From contig NZ_JACIJJ010000001.1 of assembly GCF_014199325.1 (NCBI RefSeq), forward strand, positions 806,001-870,000: a DNA stretch of 64,000 bases, written 5' to 3'. This stretch comes from Sphingomonas yantingensis. GTDB taxonomy: Bacteria; Pseudomonadota; Alphaproteobacteria; Sphingomonadales; Sphingomonadaceae. Made by a program: the position numbers and the translations under genes. Below the pieces are notes generated by a model. The model made no database searches. It saw only the letters and a list, made by a program, of their open reading frames with translations, and was not told the DNA's origin. Below are positions 8,365 through 16,523 of this stretch, piece by piece; position 1 is the stretch's first letter, and every line of letters starts with the position of its first letter.

Positions 8365-8396
8365 CGGGGGCGGCGGATCGGTCCGTCCGCCCCCCG
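8365..8396 (+). terminator. Hairpin after lpdA
   Basis: GGGGGCGG (8366-8373) pairs with CCGCCCCC (8387-8394), and an inner CGGA/TCCG extends the stem. It starts 6 bp after the lpdA stop and no T-tract follows, so it is a weak or Rho-assisted terminator candidate. Confidence 0.5.
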
Positions 8397-8400
8397 ATAA

Positions 8401-9915
8401 ATGCCGCTGACAGAAGCGAGTTTGCGCGTCATGCTGCGGCTCATGCGTAACCCAGTCCTTGCGCGTACCAGTGCCGCGCTCGCCATCGTCGCTCTCCTGT
8501 CTGCCTGTGGCGGAGGGGGCGGCGGCGCGACGGCCATCGGTGGAGGCGGCACGCCCGCGCCGACGCCCACCCCGACCGCAAGCCCGCCGACGACCGGCGC
8601 CTGTTCGCTGCGGTCGAGGCAGGACTGGGTGCTGGCGCAGATGCGGGAATGGTATCTGTTCCCCGAAACGCTGCCCGCCGCGCCCAATCCGGCGAGCTAC
8701 TCGAACCTCGACGACTGGACCGACGCGCTGACCGCGACCGCGCGCGGGCAGGGGCGTGACCGATACTTCACCTATGTCACGTCGATCGCGGAAGAGAACG
8801 CCTTCTACAATTCCGGGTCGAGCGCGGGCTTCGGCTTTCGGCTGGGCGCCGATGCGAGCACGCGCCGCGCCGGCATCCTCGAGGCGTTCGAGGGCGCGCC
8901 CGCGCTCGCCGCCGGGCTGGATCGCGGGACGGAGATCCTGGCGATCGGCACGAGCGAGTCGAACCTGCGCACCGTGTCCGACATCATCGCCGCTGAGGGG
9001 ACGGGCGGGATCAACAACGCGCTCGGTCCCTCGAACCCCGGCGTGACGCGCGTGCTGCGCGTGTCCGACGCCGCCGGCACGCGCAACGTCACGCTGGCCA
9101 AGGCCGATTACGACATTGCGCCCGTATCCTCGCGCACGGGCGTGCGCGTGCTCGACGGGCCGAACGGCAAGGTCGGCTATGTCAACCTGCGCACCTTCAT
9201 CAACCCCGCCGAACCCGCGCTGAAATCGGCGTTCGCGCAGTTCAAGGCGCAGGGCGTCCGCGACCTCATCATCGACCTGCGCTACAATGGCGGCGGGCTC
9301 TTGTCGGTGGCGGGGGTACTCGGCGACCTGATCGGCGGTGGTCGTTCTTCGAGCGACGTGCAGAGCAAGGTCGTTTTCCGCCCCGAAAAGAGCGCGGAGA
9401 ACGAGACGCGCTATTTCAACCAGCTTGCCGAGACGGTGACGCCGCGGCGCATCGCGTTCATCGGCACCGGCGGCACCGCGTCGGCGAGCGAGCTCGTCAT
9501 CAACGCGATGATCCCGTACCTCAATGCCGACGTCGCGCTGATCGGCACCAATACCTATGGCAAGCCTGTCGGCCAGATCGCGCTCGACAAGACCGAGTGC
9601 GACGACCGGCTGCGCGTCATCGCCTTTTCGGTGCGCAACCGCGACAATCAGGGCGACTATTACAGCGGCCTCGCCCCCTATCTGAAGGCGACGTGCCAGG
9701 CGATCGACGATCCCTCGCGCCCGCTGGGCGACCCGGCCGAGGCGTCGGTGCGGACCGCGCTCGGCTTCATCGGCGGGCAGAGCTGTACGCCGATCGCGCC
9801 GGGCACTGCGGCGCTCAGCGCCAGTGCCGAGCGGATTGCGGCACCGGCGGGTCGTCGCCTCGTCACGCCGGACCGGCCCAGCCCGTCGCAGCGGGAGGTG
9901 CCGGGGTCATTCTGA
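8401..9915 (+). CDS. S41-family (C-terminal processing) peptidase, probable lipoprotein
   Basis: A serine protease of the CtpA/Tsp type that would act in the cell envelope. The N-terminus after M15 (RNPVLARTSAALAIVALLSAC) is a lipoprotein signal with lipobox LSAC followed by a Gly run; starts at 8401, 8431 or 8443 are all in frame and 8443 gives the cleanest signal. After a low-complexity Pro/Thr stretch comes a cap-like segment (WVLAQMREWYLFPETLP), a PDZ-like region (GILEAFEGAPALAAGLDRGTEI), and the S41 catalytic core VRDLIIDLRYNGGG, then GTGGTASASELVINAM with the nucleophile Ser, and GTNTYGKPVGQIA with the probable Lys. The combination of lipobox, W-rich cap, PDZ and core is that of secreted S41 proteases. 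It has no partners nearby. Confidence 0.88.
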   Translation: MPLTEASLRVMLRLMRNPVLARTSAALAIVALLSACGGGGGGATAIGGGGTPAPTPTPTASPPTTGACSLRSRQDWVLAQMREWYLFPETLPAAPNPASYSNLDDWTDALTATARGQGRDRYFTYVTSIAEENAFYNSGSSAGFGFRLGADASTRRAGILEAFEGAPALAAGLDRGTEILAIGTSESNLRTVSDIIAAEGTGGINNALGPSNPGVTRVLRVSDAAGTRNVTLAKADYDIAPVSSRTGVRVLDGPNGKVGYVNLRTFINPAEPALKSAFAQFKAQGVRDLIIDLRYNGGGLLSVAGVLGDLIGGGRSSSDVQSKVVFRPEKSAENETRYFNQLAETVTPRRIAFIGTGGTASASELVINAMIPYLNADVALIGTNTYGKPVGQIALDKTECDDRLRVIAFSVRNRDNQGDYYSGLAPYLKATCQAIDDPSRPLGDPAEASVRTALGFIGGQSCTPIAPGTAALSASAERIAAPAGRRLVTPDRPSPSQREVPGSF

Positions 9916-9965
9916 TACGGGGACTTGCCCCATGGATGCCGCTCGCCTAACCAGCGGCGCAGCAA

Positions 9966-10041
9966 GGGCGGTTAGCTCAGTTGGTAGAGCGCCTCGTTTA
10001 CACCGAGGATGTCGGCGGTTCGAGCCCGTCACCGCCCACCA
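9966..10041 (+). tRNA. tRNA-Val (anticodon TAC)
   Basis: A complete 76-nt cloverleaf: acceptor GGGCGGT/ACCGCCC, D arm GCTCAGTTGGTAGAGC, anticodon stem CCTCG/CGAGG around loop TTTACAC (anticodon TAC at 9999-10001), T arm GGCGG TTCGAGC CCGTC, and an encoded CCA end. No integrase or direct repeat marks it as an insertion site. Confidence 0.97.
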
Positions 10042-10063
10042 CCATGCCGAGAGGGTTCGCACG

Positions 10064-10303
10064 TTGGTCCGCAAGCTGTCGATGGTGACGCCCCTGTTGC
10101 TGCTGGCGGCATGCGGCAGCGGCGGCGAGCAGACGGCAAACCTGACCGATGCCGATGCGGGCGGCATCGGCGATGCGCGCAGTTATGCGGGTGACAACCT
10201 CACCTCGATCGATGCGGCGGCCAACGATGCCGCGATCCAGCCGCTCGCGCCCGATACGCCGGTCGGCAATCCTGCGGCCAACGACGCGGTCGTCGCGGAA
10301 TAG
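10064..10303 (+). CDS. Small lipoprotein of unknown function
   Basis: A 79-aa product if translation begins at TTG 10064, which has GAGAGGG 8 nt upstream and gives a signal with basic residues: MVRKLSMVTPLLLLAACGSGG with lipobox LAAC. The only in-frame ATG (10082) would drop the charged residues. The mature part is acidic and Asn/Ala-rich (DADAGGIGDARSYAGD, then AANDAAIQP) with no recognisable fold. It follows the tRNA by 22 bp and precedes the MarR gene by 4 bp, so it is probably co-transcribed with the regulator. Confidence 0.65.
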   Translation: MVRKLSMVTPLLLLAACGSGGEQTANLTDADAGGIGDARSYAGDNLTSIDAAANDAAIQPLAPDTPVGNPAANDAVVAE

Positions 10304-10307
10304 CGCC

Positions 10308-10766
10308 ATGGCCGCGGCGGACCACAAGGTGGAGACGACGCGCCTGACGCTGCTGGGCAGCTTCGCGGGTTATTTCCTGCGCCGCGCGTCGCAGCGCTTC
10401 GCCGCGGGCTTTGCCGACACGGTCGGGCCGATGGGCATGCGCCAGGTGCTGTTCGGCGTGCTCACCGTCATCCACGACAATCCCGGCATCCGACAGGGTG
10501 CGGCGGGCGAGGCGCTGGGCATCCAACGCGCGAACATGGTCAGCCTGGTCAACGAACTCGTCGATCGCGGGCTGGTCGAGCGGCGCGTGTCGGAAAGCGA
10601 CCGCCGTGCCTTCGCGCTCGAACTGACGCCCGCGGGCAAGGTGCTGGTCGAACAGGGTGTCGAGCGCATCCGCGGCAACGAGGACGAACTGCTCGCGCCG
10701 CTGACGCCGACGGAGCGGCGCACGCTCCTCGACCTGCTCTCGCGCCTCGACGGCTCGGCGGGCTGA
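10308..10766 (+). CDS. MarR-family transcriptional regulator
   Basis: A 152-aa winged-helix repressor type, probably binding DNA as a dimer. The start is ATG 10308, four bases after the lipoprotein stop. The helix-turn-helix is GIRQGAAGEALGIQRANMVSLVNELVDRGLVERR, followed by the wing with the MarR signature SESDRRAFALELTPAGKVLVEQG. The N-terminal FAGYFLRRASQRFAAGFADTV and C-terminal helix LTPTERRTLLDLLSRLD form the dimer interface. Its target genes are not obvious: the neighbour upstream is the small lipoprotein and the next gene downstream is on the opposite strand. Ligand unknown. Confidence 0.9.
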   Translation: MAAADHKVETTRLTLLGSFAGYFLRRASQRFAAGFADTVGPMGMRQVLFGVLTVIHDNPGIRQGAAGEALGIQRANMVSLVNELVDRGLVERRVSESDRRAFALELTPAGKVLVEQGVERIRGNEDELLAPLTPTERRTLLDLLSRLDGSAG

Positions 10767-10782
10767 ACCCGCCAGCCCGCGA

Positions 10783-11349
10783 TCAGTTGGGCAGGGCGGT
10801 CGAGTCCACCTTTTCCACCCAGGCCGGATAGAAGCTCGGCTGGCGCGACGACCAGCCGGAGGCGGTCGCCGCGGCCTCGCTGATCGACTGGAGCAGCCGG
10901 CGGCGAAGGTCGGGGTGCAGCGTCGGCAGCGCCGCCGCCGAACAGAAGGCCGCGGGCAGCCACGGCCGCACTTCCGCACCGATCAGCCGCTCATAGAGGA
11001 AGCGATAGGCCGAGAAGCTCGTCAGCCGCCCCTGGCCGAGGTCGAAGGCGGAGACGGTGACCAGCGGCGCCATAAACGGCTCTACCGAGTGGAGACCGTT
11101 GTCGTCGGGCACCATCGCGCGCAGTTCGGGCAGGCGGTCGTACATCCGTGCCTGTGCCCGGATGCTCGCCGCCTCGACCACGTCGCGCGACCAGCGCGAC
11201 AGCGCGTCGTCGCGGTCGAGCCCGATGTCGAGCGAACGGCGCACATAGCGCTGCGTCGCCGCGGCGAACCCGGCAAATTCCTTCATTTCCGAAAGTGTCA
11301 TGGCCCCTTCGGCCGGCTTCGATCGCGCACCCATGGCTATTTCACCCAT
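10783..11349 (-). CDS. Conserved-looking cytoplasmic protein, unknown function
   Basis: A 188-aa soluble protein with no signal peptide or membrane segment that I do not recognise. Helical segments are evident (MTLSEMKEFAGFAAATQRYVRRSLD, DDALSRWSRDVVEAASIRAQARMYDRL split by short loops) and the C-terminal half is Trp/Pro-rich (PWLPAAFCSAAALPTLHPD, WSSRQPSFYPAWVEKV). Starts at 11349, 11334 or 11301 are in frame; none has a strong ribosome site, so the N-terminus is uncertain. It converges with the MarR gene (16 bp between stops) and diverges from the CHAP gene across about 310 bp. Confidence 0.65.
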   Translation of the reverse strand: MGEIAMGARSKPAEGAMTLSEMKEFAGFAAATQRYVRRSLDIGLDRDDALSRWSRDVVEAASIRAQARMYDRLPELRAMVPDDNGLHSVEPFMAPLVTVSAFDLGQGRLTSFSAYRFLYERLIGAEVRPWLPAAFCSAAALPTLHPDLRRRLLQSISEAAATASGWSSRQPSFYPAWVEKVDSTALPN

Positions 11350-11661
11350 CCCGCATCATGCACGCCTCACCGTACGACAAGATGGTTAACACACCCCTTA
11401 ACCACTTGGTCGGCTTCGGTTCAGACAGAGGAACATGGATCGTGGTGCGACGCAACACGCGTTGCGATGATCGGTGGGCCTGACCCTAAAGTACGCAGAT
11501 TCGCAGGCTTGCTGCCGCCTTTTGTCGCAAGTTGCGATTCGGTTTCTCAACTGGGCGCTGGCCGTTCACCGTTCATCGGATCGACAGGTTGCGGCTCTTC
11601 CGCGCCCGAAACTTACCTGCTTTATCCCGCCTCGGGCAAAAACGGGACGCGGGGTTCCACA
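11350..11661. other. 312-bp divergent intergenic region, no gene seen
   Basis: This separates the unknown gene (minus) from the CHAP gene (plus) and must carry both promoters. It is visibly less GC-rich than the flanks (for example TTAACACACCCCTTAACC near 11383). It contains frames on both strands, but none has protein-like composition or a ribosome site. I see no tRNA or clear small-RNA terminator. Confidence 0.5.
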
Positions 11662-12201
11662 GTGAAGTCGATGGGTCTGGCGGCGCGTTTCGCCGCGATG
11701 GTGGCGTGTTGCCTGCTGACGGCGACCCCGGCGTTCGCGCAATTCTGGCAATGCGCGCCCTATGCCCGCAAGATTTCGGGCATCCAGATCCACGGCAATG
11801 CGAACACCTGGTGGGGCCAGGCCGCCGGCCATTATGCCCGTGGCAACACGCCGAAGGTCGGTGCCGTCCTCGCCCTCGCCTCCAGCCGCCGCATGCCGCT
11901 CGGCCATGTCGCGATGGTGTCGCGGGTCGTCAGCGATCGCGAAGTGCTGCTCACCCATGCCAACTGGTCGCGCCGCGGCGGGATCGAGACCGACGTGCGC
12001 GCAGTCGACGTATCTGCGAACAACGACTGGACCGACGTGCGCGTGTGGTACGGCCCGGTCGGTGGCCTCGGCACCAGCAGCAACCCGGCACACGGCTTCA
12101 TCTACGCCGACGGCGCCCCTGCACCCCGCGAACTGCCGCGCGTGACGATTGCCAGTGCCGCGCCCGCCGCGGTCGACAGCGCGGTCGTGATCGCCGAGTA
12201 A
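11662..12201 (+). CDS. Secreted CHAP-domain peptidoglycan hydrolase/amidase
   Basis: A 179-aa product from GTG 11662, with GGGG 8 nt upstream. The signal peptide is MKSMGLAARFAAMVACCLLTATPAFAQ type. The short CHAP (NlpC/P60-related cysteine amidohydrolase) domain has its nucleophile Cys in QCAPYARKISG, His in PLGHVAMVSRV and the polar third residue in LLTHANWSRRGG. Such small secreted CHAP proteins cleave peptidoglycan cross-links and in alphaproteobacteria affect wall remodelling or cell separation. The Gly-Asn-Trp tract TWWGQAAGHYARG between Cys and His is typical. The C-terminal tail (RVTIASAAPAAVDSAVVIAE) is low-complexity. It converges with msrB with only 4 bp between stops. Confidence 0.85.
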   Translation: MKSMGLAARFAAMVACCLLTATPAFAQFWQCAPYARKISGIQIHGNANTWWGQAAGHYARGNTPKVGAVLALASSRRMPLGHVAMVSRVVSDREVLLTHANWSRRGGIETDVRAVDVSANNDWTDVRVWYGPVGGLGTSSNPAHGFIYADGAPAPRELPRVTIASAAPAAVDSAVVIAE

Positions 12202-12205
12202 GGCC

Positions 12206-12694
12206 TCAGGCGGAGCGGAACTTCATCGCCACGCCGTTCATGCAGTAGCGAAGCCCCGTCGGCGGCGGCCCGTCGTCGAACACATGGCCCAGATGCCCGC
12301 CGCAGCGCCGGCACAGCACCTCCGTCCGCTTCATCCCCAGCGTATTGTCCACCCGCTCGACCACCGCATTCTTGCGAACGTCGTAGAAGCTCGGCCAGCC
12401 GGTGCCGCTCTCAAACTTGGTCGAGGACAGGAACAGCGGCAGGTCGCATCCCGCGCAGCTGAAGATGCCCTTGCGCTTTTCCTTGTTGAGCGGCGAACTG
12501 TACGGCCGCTCGGTATCCGCCTCTCGCAGCACGGCGTAGGCGGCGGGGGACAGGCGCTTGCGCCATTCCGCCTCGCTCGGGCTGAAGGGGAAGCGTTCGG
12601 CCGCGCGCGACGGCGGCGAGCCGCAGGCGGTGGCTAGAACGGCGAGTGCGGCACTCGACAGAAAGCCGCGGCGGTCGGGGGCGCTGATCGACAT
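12206..12694 (-). CDS. msrB: Peptide-methionine (R)-S-oxide reductase with Tat/lipoprotein leader
   Basis: This repairs oxidised methionine (R-sulfoxide) in proteins. The 162-aa product has the MsrB fold: zinc Cys pairs at C80/C83 (SCAGC) and C128/C131 (CRRCGGH), the substrate loop FESGTGWPSFYD, and the catalytic Cys151 in LRYCMNG. Unusually, the N-terminus carries twin arginines (DRRGFLSSAALAVLATAC) with a lipobox-like Cys24, so the enzyme is predicted to be Tat-exported and perhaps membrane-anchored in the periplasm rather than cytoplasmic. A 71-bp gap separates it from the divergent 90-aa gene. The enzyme assignment is firm; the export route is inferred from the leader. Confidence 0.93.
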   Translation of the reverse strand: MSISAPDRRGFLSSAALAVLATACGSPPSRAAERFPFSPSEAEWRKRLSPAAYAVLREADTERPYSSPLNKEKRKGIFSCAGCDLPLFLSSTKFESGTGWPSFYDVRKNAVVERVDNTLGMKRTEVLCRRCGGHLGHVFDDGPPPTGLRYCMNGVAMKFRSA

Positions 12695-12765
12695 CAGGAT
12701 TATGTGGGGGCCGCGCGCGGAACCGCAACATGGCGGCGAGCGCTTCGTACGTGGAGGATAACCCC

Positions 12766-13038
12766 ATGTCGTTCCAGCAACTCGACCCGCCGATCCCCGT
12801 CCATGTGCTCGAGCGTGGCCCCGGCCTCGCTTTCGCGGTCATCGATTACGGGCCGGAGCACAACCTGATCTGGGTGACGGCGCTCGATGCCAATGGCGAG
12901 ATCTGGTGCGCGCCCAATCCGAAGGTGCGGATGCAGGGCAACTGGACGATGGGCCGCGCGCGCCCGGCGGCGGTCGCCGCCGAGCGCGATGCCTGTGCCG
13001 GGGATGCGTTGAACGGTGGCGGCGCGATCGCCGCCTAA
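12766..13038 (+). CDS. Small protein of unknown function
   Basis: A 90-aa soluble product starting at ATG 12766, with a strong GGAGG 8 nt upstream. It opens MSFQQLDPPIPVHVLERGPG, then AFAVIDYGPEHNLIWVTALDANGEIWCAPNPKVRMQGNWTMGR (in pieces), a beta-rich stretch that often appears in small proteins found in sphingomonads and caulobacters. I do not know a function. Its stop codon overlaps the tail of the convergent P450 gene by 4 bp. Confidence 0.75.
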   Translation: MSFQQLDPPIPVHVLERGPGLAFAVIDYGPEHNLIWVTALDANGEIWCAPNPKVRMQGNWTMGRARPAAVAAERDACAGDALNGGGAIAA

Positions 13039-14261
13039 TACCGCTCCAGCGTGACGGGCAGCGCCCTGTAGCCATGGACGAAGCAGGCGGGGACGCGCTC
13101 CGGCTCGCCCGTGACATGAACGCGCAACCGTCGCTCGCGCATCGCGTCGATCAGGATCGACAGCTGCAATTCGGCCAGCCGCGCGCCGACGCAGCGATGG
13201 ATGCCGTGCCCAAACGACAGGTGCCGACGCGCATTGGGCCGATCGACGTGGATCGCGTCGGCATTCTCGAACACCGCCTCGTCGCGATTGGCCGACACGT
13301 ACCAGAGCGCGAGCTTGTCGCCCTCGCGGATGCGATGCCCGTCGAGCAGCGTGTCGCGGGTCGCGGTACGGCGCATATGGCTGAGCGGGGTCTGCCAGCG
13401 GATGATCTCCTGCACCGCATTGGCGGTGAGAGCGGGATCGCGCTCCAGCTTCGCGCGCTCGCCCTCGAAGCGGTCGAGGCTGTAGGCATAGGCGCTCATC
13501 GCGTTGCGCGTGGTGTCATTGCCGCCGACGATCAGCAGGATCAGGTTGCCGAGGAACGCCTGTGAATCCATCTCCCGCATCGCGTCCGAATGGATCATCA
13601 TCGAGATAAGGTCGCTCGTCGGCTCGGCCCCGAAGCGGTCGTTCCACAAGGTCGTGAACGCGGCGGCACATTCGTAGAGGTGGCCGAGCCGCTCGGCCTT
13701 GCGCACCGGATCGCGCACGGCCTCGATATCGCCGGCCCAATCGGACCAGAAGGTGAGCTTGCGCCGGTCGGCCCAGGGAAAGTCGAACAGGATCGCCAGC
13801 ATCTGCGTCGTCAACTCGATCGACACGGTATCAACCCAGTCGAAGGTTTCGCCGACCGGCAGCGTGTCGAGGAGTTCGCCCGTCCGCCGGGCGATGTCCT
13901 CCTTCGTCCGCGCCATCGCGCCGGGCGCAAAGGCGGGGGCGACGGTGCGGCGCTGGCCGGTGTGCTTGGGCCGGTCCATCGCGATGAACATCGGCAGTCG
14001 CACATCGCCCTCCTCGAAATCGGCGACGACGATGCCGGCGGCGGAGGAATAAAGGTCTGGGAGCGATTCGACCTCGACGATGTAGCGATAGTTGGCGACC
14101 GACCAGTAATCGCCGAACGCCGATCCCTCAGTCCACCGGATGCCTCCGGCGGCGCGGATCGCGCGGAAGGGTTCGTGCCAGGCATCGTCGCGGTAGAGTT
14201 CCGGCCGGGTGACGTCGAACGCATCGACCTCGTGGCGCAATTCGGGCGCTAGGGTAGCCAT
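13035..14261 (-). CDS. Cytochrome P450
   Basis: A soluble bacterial class P450 of 408 aa that would oxygenate a small molecule using electrons from a ferredoxin. The I-helix oxygen-activation motif is GGNDTTRN (246-253), the ExxR pair appears as EIIRWQTPLSHMRR, and the heme-ligand Cys357 lies in FGHGIHRCVGARLAE. The N-terminal region DAWHEPFRAIRAAGGIRW and FIAMDRPKHTGQRRTVAPAF are typical of CYP families acting on terpenoid or fatty acid-like compounds. No ferredoxin or reductase gene adjoins it; upstream on the same strand is a two-gene ABC-2 exporter, 34 bp away. A perfect hairpin lies just before its start and covers the ribosome site. Confidence 0.93.
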   Translation of the reverse strand: MATLAPELRHEVDAFDVTRPELYRDDAWHEPFRAIRAAGGIRWTEGSAFGDYWSVANYRYIVEVESLPDLYSSAAGIVVADFEEGDVRLPMFIAMDRPKHTGQRRTVAPAFAPGAMARTKEDIARRTGELLDTLPVGETFDWVDTVSIELTTQMLAILFDFPWADRRKLTFWSDWAGDIEAVRDPVRKAERLGHLYECAAAFTTLWNDRFGAEPTSDLISMMIHSDAMREMDSQAFLGNLILLIVGGNDTTRNAMSAYAYSLDRFEGERAKLERDPALTANAVQEIIRWQTPLSHMRRTATRDTLLDGHRIREGDKLALWYVSANRDEAVFENADAIHVDRPNARRHLSFGHGIHRCVGARLAELQLSILIDAMRERRLRVHVTGEPERVPACFVHGYRALPVTLERY

Positions 14262-14263
14262 CG

Positions 14264-14292
14264 ATCCTCTCCGGTCTTTTGCCGGAGAGGAT
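14264..14292 (-). promoter_or_regulatory. Perfect 11-bp hairpin covering the P450 ribosome site
   Basis: On the minus strand ATCCTCTCCGG, a 7-nt CAAAAGA loop, and CCGGAGAGGAT lie directly before the P450 ATG (14261). The Shine-Dalgarno GGAGAGG is inside the second arm, so the folded form would hide it. It starts 4 bp after the ABC permease stop, so it could also act as an attenuator or partial terminator between the exporter and the P450. Confidence 0.6.
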
Positions 14293-14295
14293 GCC

Positions 14296-15540
14296 TCAAC
14301 TTACAGGCGTGTCAACAGCAGCGCGGCGGAACCATTTGAGCTTCGGCCCCGCCGACTGGAGCACGCCGCGCCGGAACGCCCGCGCGCCGATCGCGACGGT
14401 GAGCGCCACCCAGCCGAGCTGCCAGGCGAGCGCGAGCAGATGCGGCCACAGCGCCGGCGCGCTCGCCGCGCGGCCCGCCATCGCGAAGGGCGAGCTGAAC
14501 GGAAACACCGCCGCCGCGGTCGCCACCCAGCCGCCTGGATTGGCGGCGGCTGCACTGGCAAGGCCGAACATCGCGACCTGAAAGATCGTGATGGGCAGCG
14601 ACAGCATCTGAATCTCGCGCGGCGTCGATGCCTGTGCGCCGACGCCGAGGAAGACTGCACCGAGCAGCAGATAGGCCATGGTGAAATAGGCGACGAACAG
14701 CATCACGAACGTCGGCAAGCCGAGCGCGGGTGCCATCCCCGCCAGCGCCGCGCCGACATTGCCCGGCAGGACGCTGGCGACATTGGCGGCGATCGTGCCC
14801 CAAAAGGCGACGAAGGTGAGCGCGACCCCGAACATGCCGATCAGCTTGCCGAGGAATACCGATTCGAGCGGGACGGCAGCGGCCAGCACCTCGATCACCT
14901 TGTTCGAGCGCTCCTCCGCCATCGAGGAGACGACCTGACCGGCGAGTAGCAGGGTGAGGAAGAACAGCGCGAACACCGCGAAGAACCCGCCCTCGTCGCT
15001 GCTGAGCGGGGCGGCGCGGGCGCGCTTCACCTCGACGAGACGCGCGGTGCTCTTCGGCCGGGTGCCGGTTTCGCGCAGGCGAATACCCTGATCGGCAAGC
15101 TGCGCGAGATACGCGGCGGAGCGCGTGCCAATCGGCGCGTGCAGCACGGTGGGCCGGTCGAGCGGGCCGTAGAGGACCGCCGTCACCTGCGCATCGCGGC
15201 GGTCGAGCTGGGCGCGGGCAGTGCGTTCGTCATTGGCGGCGGTGGCTGGCAGCTCGAGCGCGGGTGGCGCATCGCGGTCGCGGAACATCGCGCGCAGGTT
15301 GCGGTCGCCGGCGAACAAAAGCTCGCGGTCGGCAGGCGCGGTCAGCGCGACGATGCGCAGCGCGCGCTCGCCCCGCTCGGCGATGCTGGCCGCGCCCATG
15401 CCGCCGATCGCCGCCGACAGCCCCATGAACAGGAACGGCGCGAACAGAAACAGGAGGAAGGTGGGCGTGAACACCGTCGCGGTGAAGTCCCGGCGGGCGA
15501 TCGTCAGCGTCTGGCGGATCAGGCGGCGGGTATTGCTCAT
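14296..15540 (-). CDS. ABC-2 type transporter permease
   Basis: The membrane half of an ABC exporter, 414 aa. It has an N-terminal membrane helix (FTATVFTPTFLLFLFAPFLF), a large extracytoplasmic insertion (about 60-190) and a bundle of five to six C-terminal helices (FFAVFALFFLTLLLAGQVVS, IGMFGVALTFVAFWGTIAA, LLLGAVFLGVGAQ and others), including the VVSSMAEERSNKVIEVLAAAV cytoplasmic signature of the NatB/YhaP class. It overlaps the ATPase gene by 4 bp (ATGA). NatAB-type systems export sodium or small organic compounds; substrate unknown. The P450 gene follows on the same strand. Confidence 0.88.
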   Translation of the reverse strand: MSNTRRLIRQTLTIARRDFTATVFTPTFLLFLFAPFLFMGLSAAIGGMGAASIAERGERALRIVALTAPADRELLFAGDRNLRAMFRDRDAPPALELPATAANDERTARAQLDRRDAQVTAVLYGPLDRPTVLHAPIGTRSAAYLAQLADQGIRLRETGTRPKSTARLVEVKRARAAPLSSDEGGFFAVFALFFLTLLLAGQVVSSMAEERSNKVIEVLAAAVPLESVFLGKLIGMFGVALTFVAFWGTIAANVASVLPGNVGAALAGMAPALGLPTFVMLFVAYFTMAYLLLGAVFLGVGAQASTPREIQMLSLPITIFQVAMFGLASAAAANPGGWVATAAAVFPFSSPFAMAGRAASAPALWPHLLALAWQLGWVALTVAIGARAFRRGVLQSAGPKLKWFRRAAVDTPVS

Positions 15541-16463
15541 GCCGGCGTCTCCTCCAGCGCGTCGGGGCCGACGATGCGGACGAACACGTCGTGCAGGCTG
15601 GGGCGCTCGATCGACAGCCCCGAAATGCCGTGCCCCGCGGCGAGCAGGCGCGACAGCAAAGGCTCGATCCCCTCGTCGGGCACGACGAAGCGGAAGCCGT
15701 CGCCTTCCCTTACCGCGTCGGCGGGCAGCAGCGCGGCTAGTCCCTCATGCGCGTGATGCGGCACGTAATGCGCGCGATAGGGCAGGGTGCCGCGCGCGTC
15801 GGCGACGGTCCCCTCGAACCGCGCGCGGCCCCGCGCGATGATCGTCAGCCGGTCGCATAGCCGCTCGGCGTGCGCCATCACGTGGGTGGAAAACAGGATC
15901 GTCGCGCCGCGATCGCGCTGCGCGTGGATCAGTGCTTCCAGCCGGTTCTGGTTGACCGGGTCGAGGCCCGAAAAGGGCTCGTCCAGGACGATGAAGTCGG
16001 GTTCGTGGACGACCGAGCCCAATAGCTGGACGAGCTGCGCCATCCCCTTGGACAGCTTGCGGATCTTCTCGTCGATCGCGTGGCCGAGCCCCGCTTCCTC
16101 GAGCATCGCCTCCGCCCGCTTGCGCCCGGTGCGCCAGTCGAGGCCGCGAAGCGCACCCATGAAGGCGATCGCCTCGCGCGCCTTCATGCCGGGATAGAGG
16201 CCGCGTTCCTCGGGCAGATAGCCGACGCGGTCGCTCGCCTCGCGCGGGCGGGCGTGGCCGAGGAGCGTGCGATGCCCTTCATCGGGTTCGAGGATGCCGA
16301 GCAGCATGCGCAGTGTCGTCGTCTTGCCCGCGCCGTTTGGGCCGAGCACGCCATAGATGCTGCCCGCGGGCACGGCGATGTCGATGCCGTCGACGACGCG
16401 CCGGTCGCCGAACCGCTTGACCAGCCCGTGCGCCTGAAGCGCCAGTTCGGGTGCCTGCAACAT
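15537..16463 (-). CDS. ABC transporter ATP-binding protein
   Basis: The nucleotide-binding subunit that pairs with the downstream permease. The start is ATG 16463 with GGGGG just upstream, giving MLQAPELALQAHGLVKRF; the frame extends further but only antisense to queG. The 308-aa product has Walker A GPNGAGKTT, the Q-loop region, signature LSKGMAQLVQL (in place of the usual LSGGQ) and Walker B FIVLDEPFSGLDP with the H-loop in ILFSTHVMAHAERL. The C-terminal extension (PHHAHEGLAALLPADAVREG) is typical of NatA/YhaQ-type ATPases. It diverges from queG across about 60 bp. Confidence 0.93.
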   Translation of the reverse strand: MLQAPELALQAHGLVKRFGDRRVVDGIDIAVPAGSIYGVLGPNGAGKTTTLRMLLGILEPDEGHRTLLGHARPREASDRVGYLPEERGLYPGMKAREAIAFMGALRGLDWRTGRKRAEAMLEEAGLGHAIDEKIRKLSKGMAQLVQLLGSVVHEPDFIVLDEPFSGLDPVNQNRLEALIHAQRDRGATILFSTHVMAHAERLCDRLTIIARGRARFEGTVADARGTLPYRAHYVPHHAHEGLAALLPADAVREGDGFRFVVPDEGIEPLLSRLLAAGHGISGLSIERPSLHDVFVRIVGPDALEETPA

Positions 16464-16523
16464 CAATCCCCCCACGGGCACGTGCCATTCGCGCGACGCC
16501 CGCGAAACTGGTAGCGGGCGGGC

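Noticed and set aside
9966-10041. tRNA-Val as a possible integration site
   Set aside because: No integrase, direct repeat of the tRNA 3' end or foreign composition downstream.
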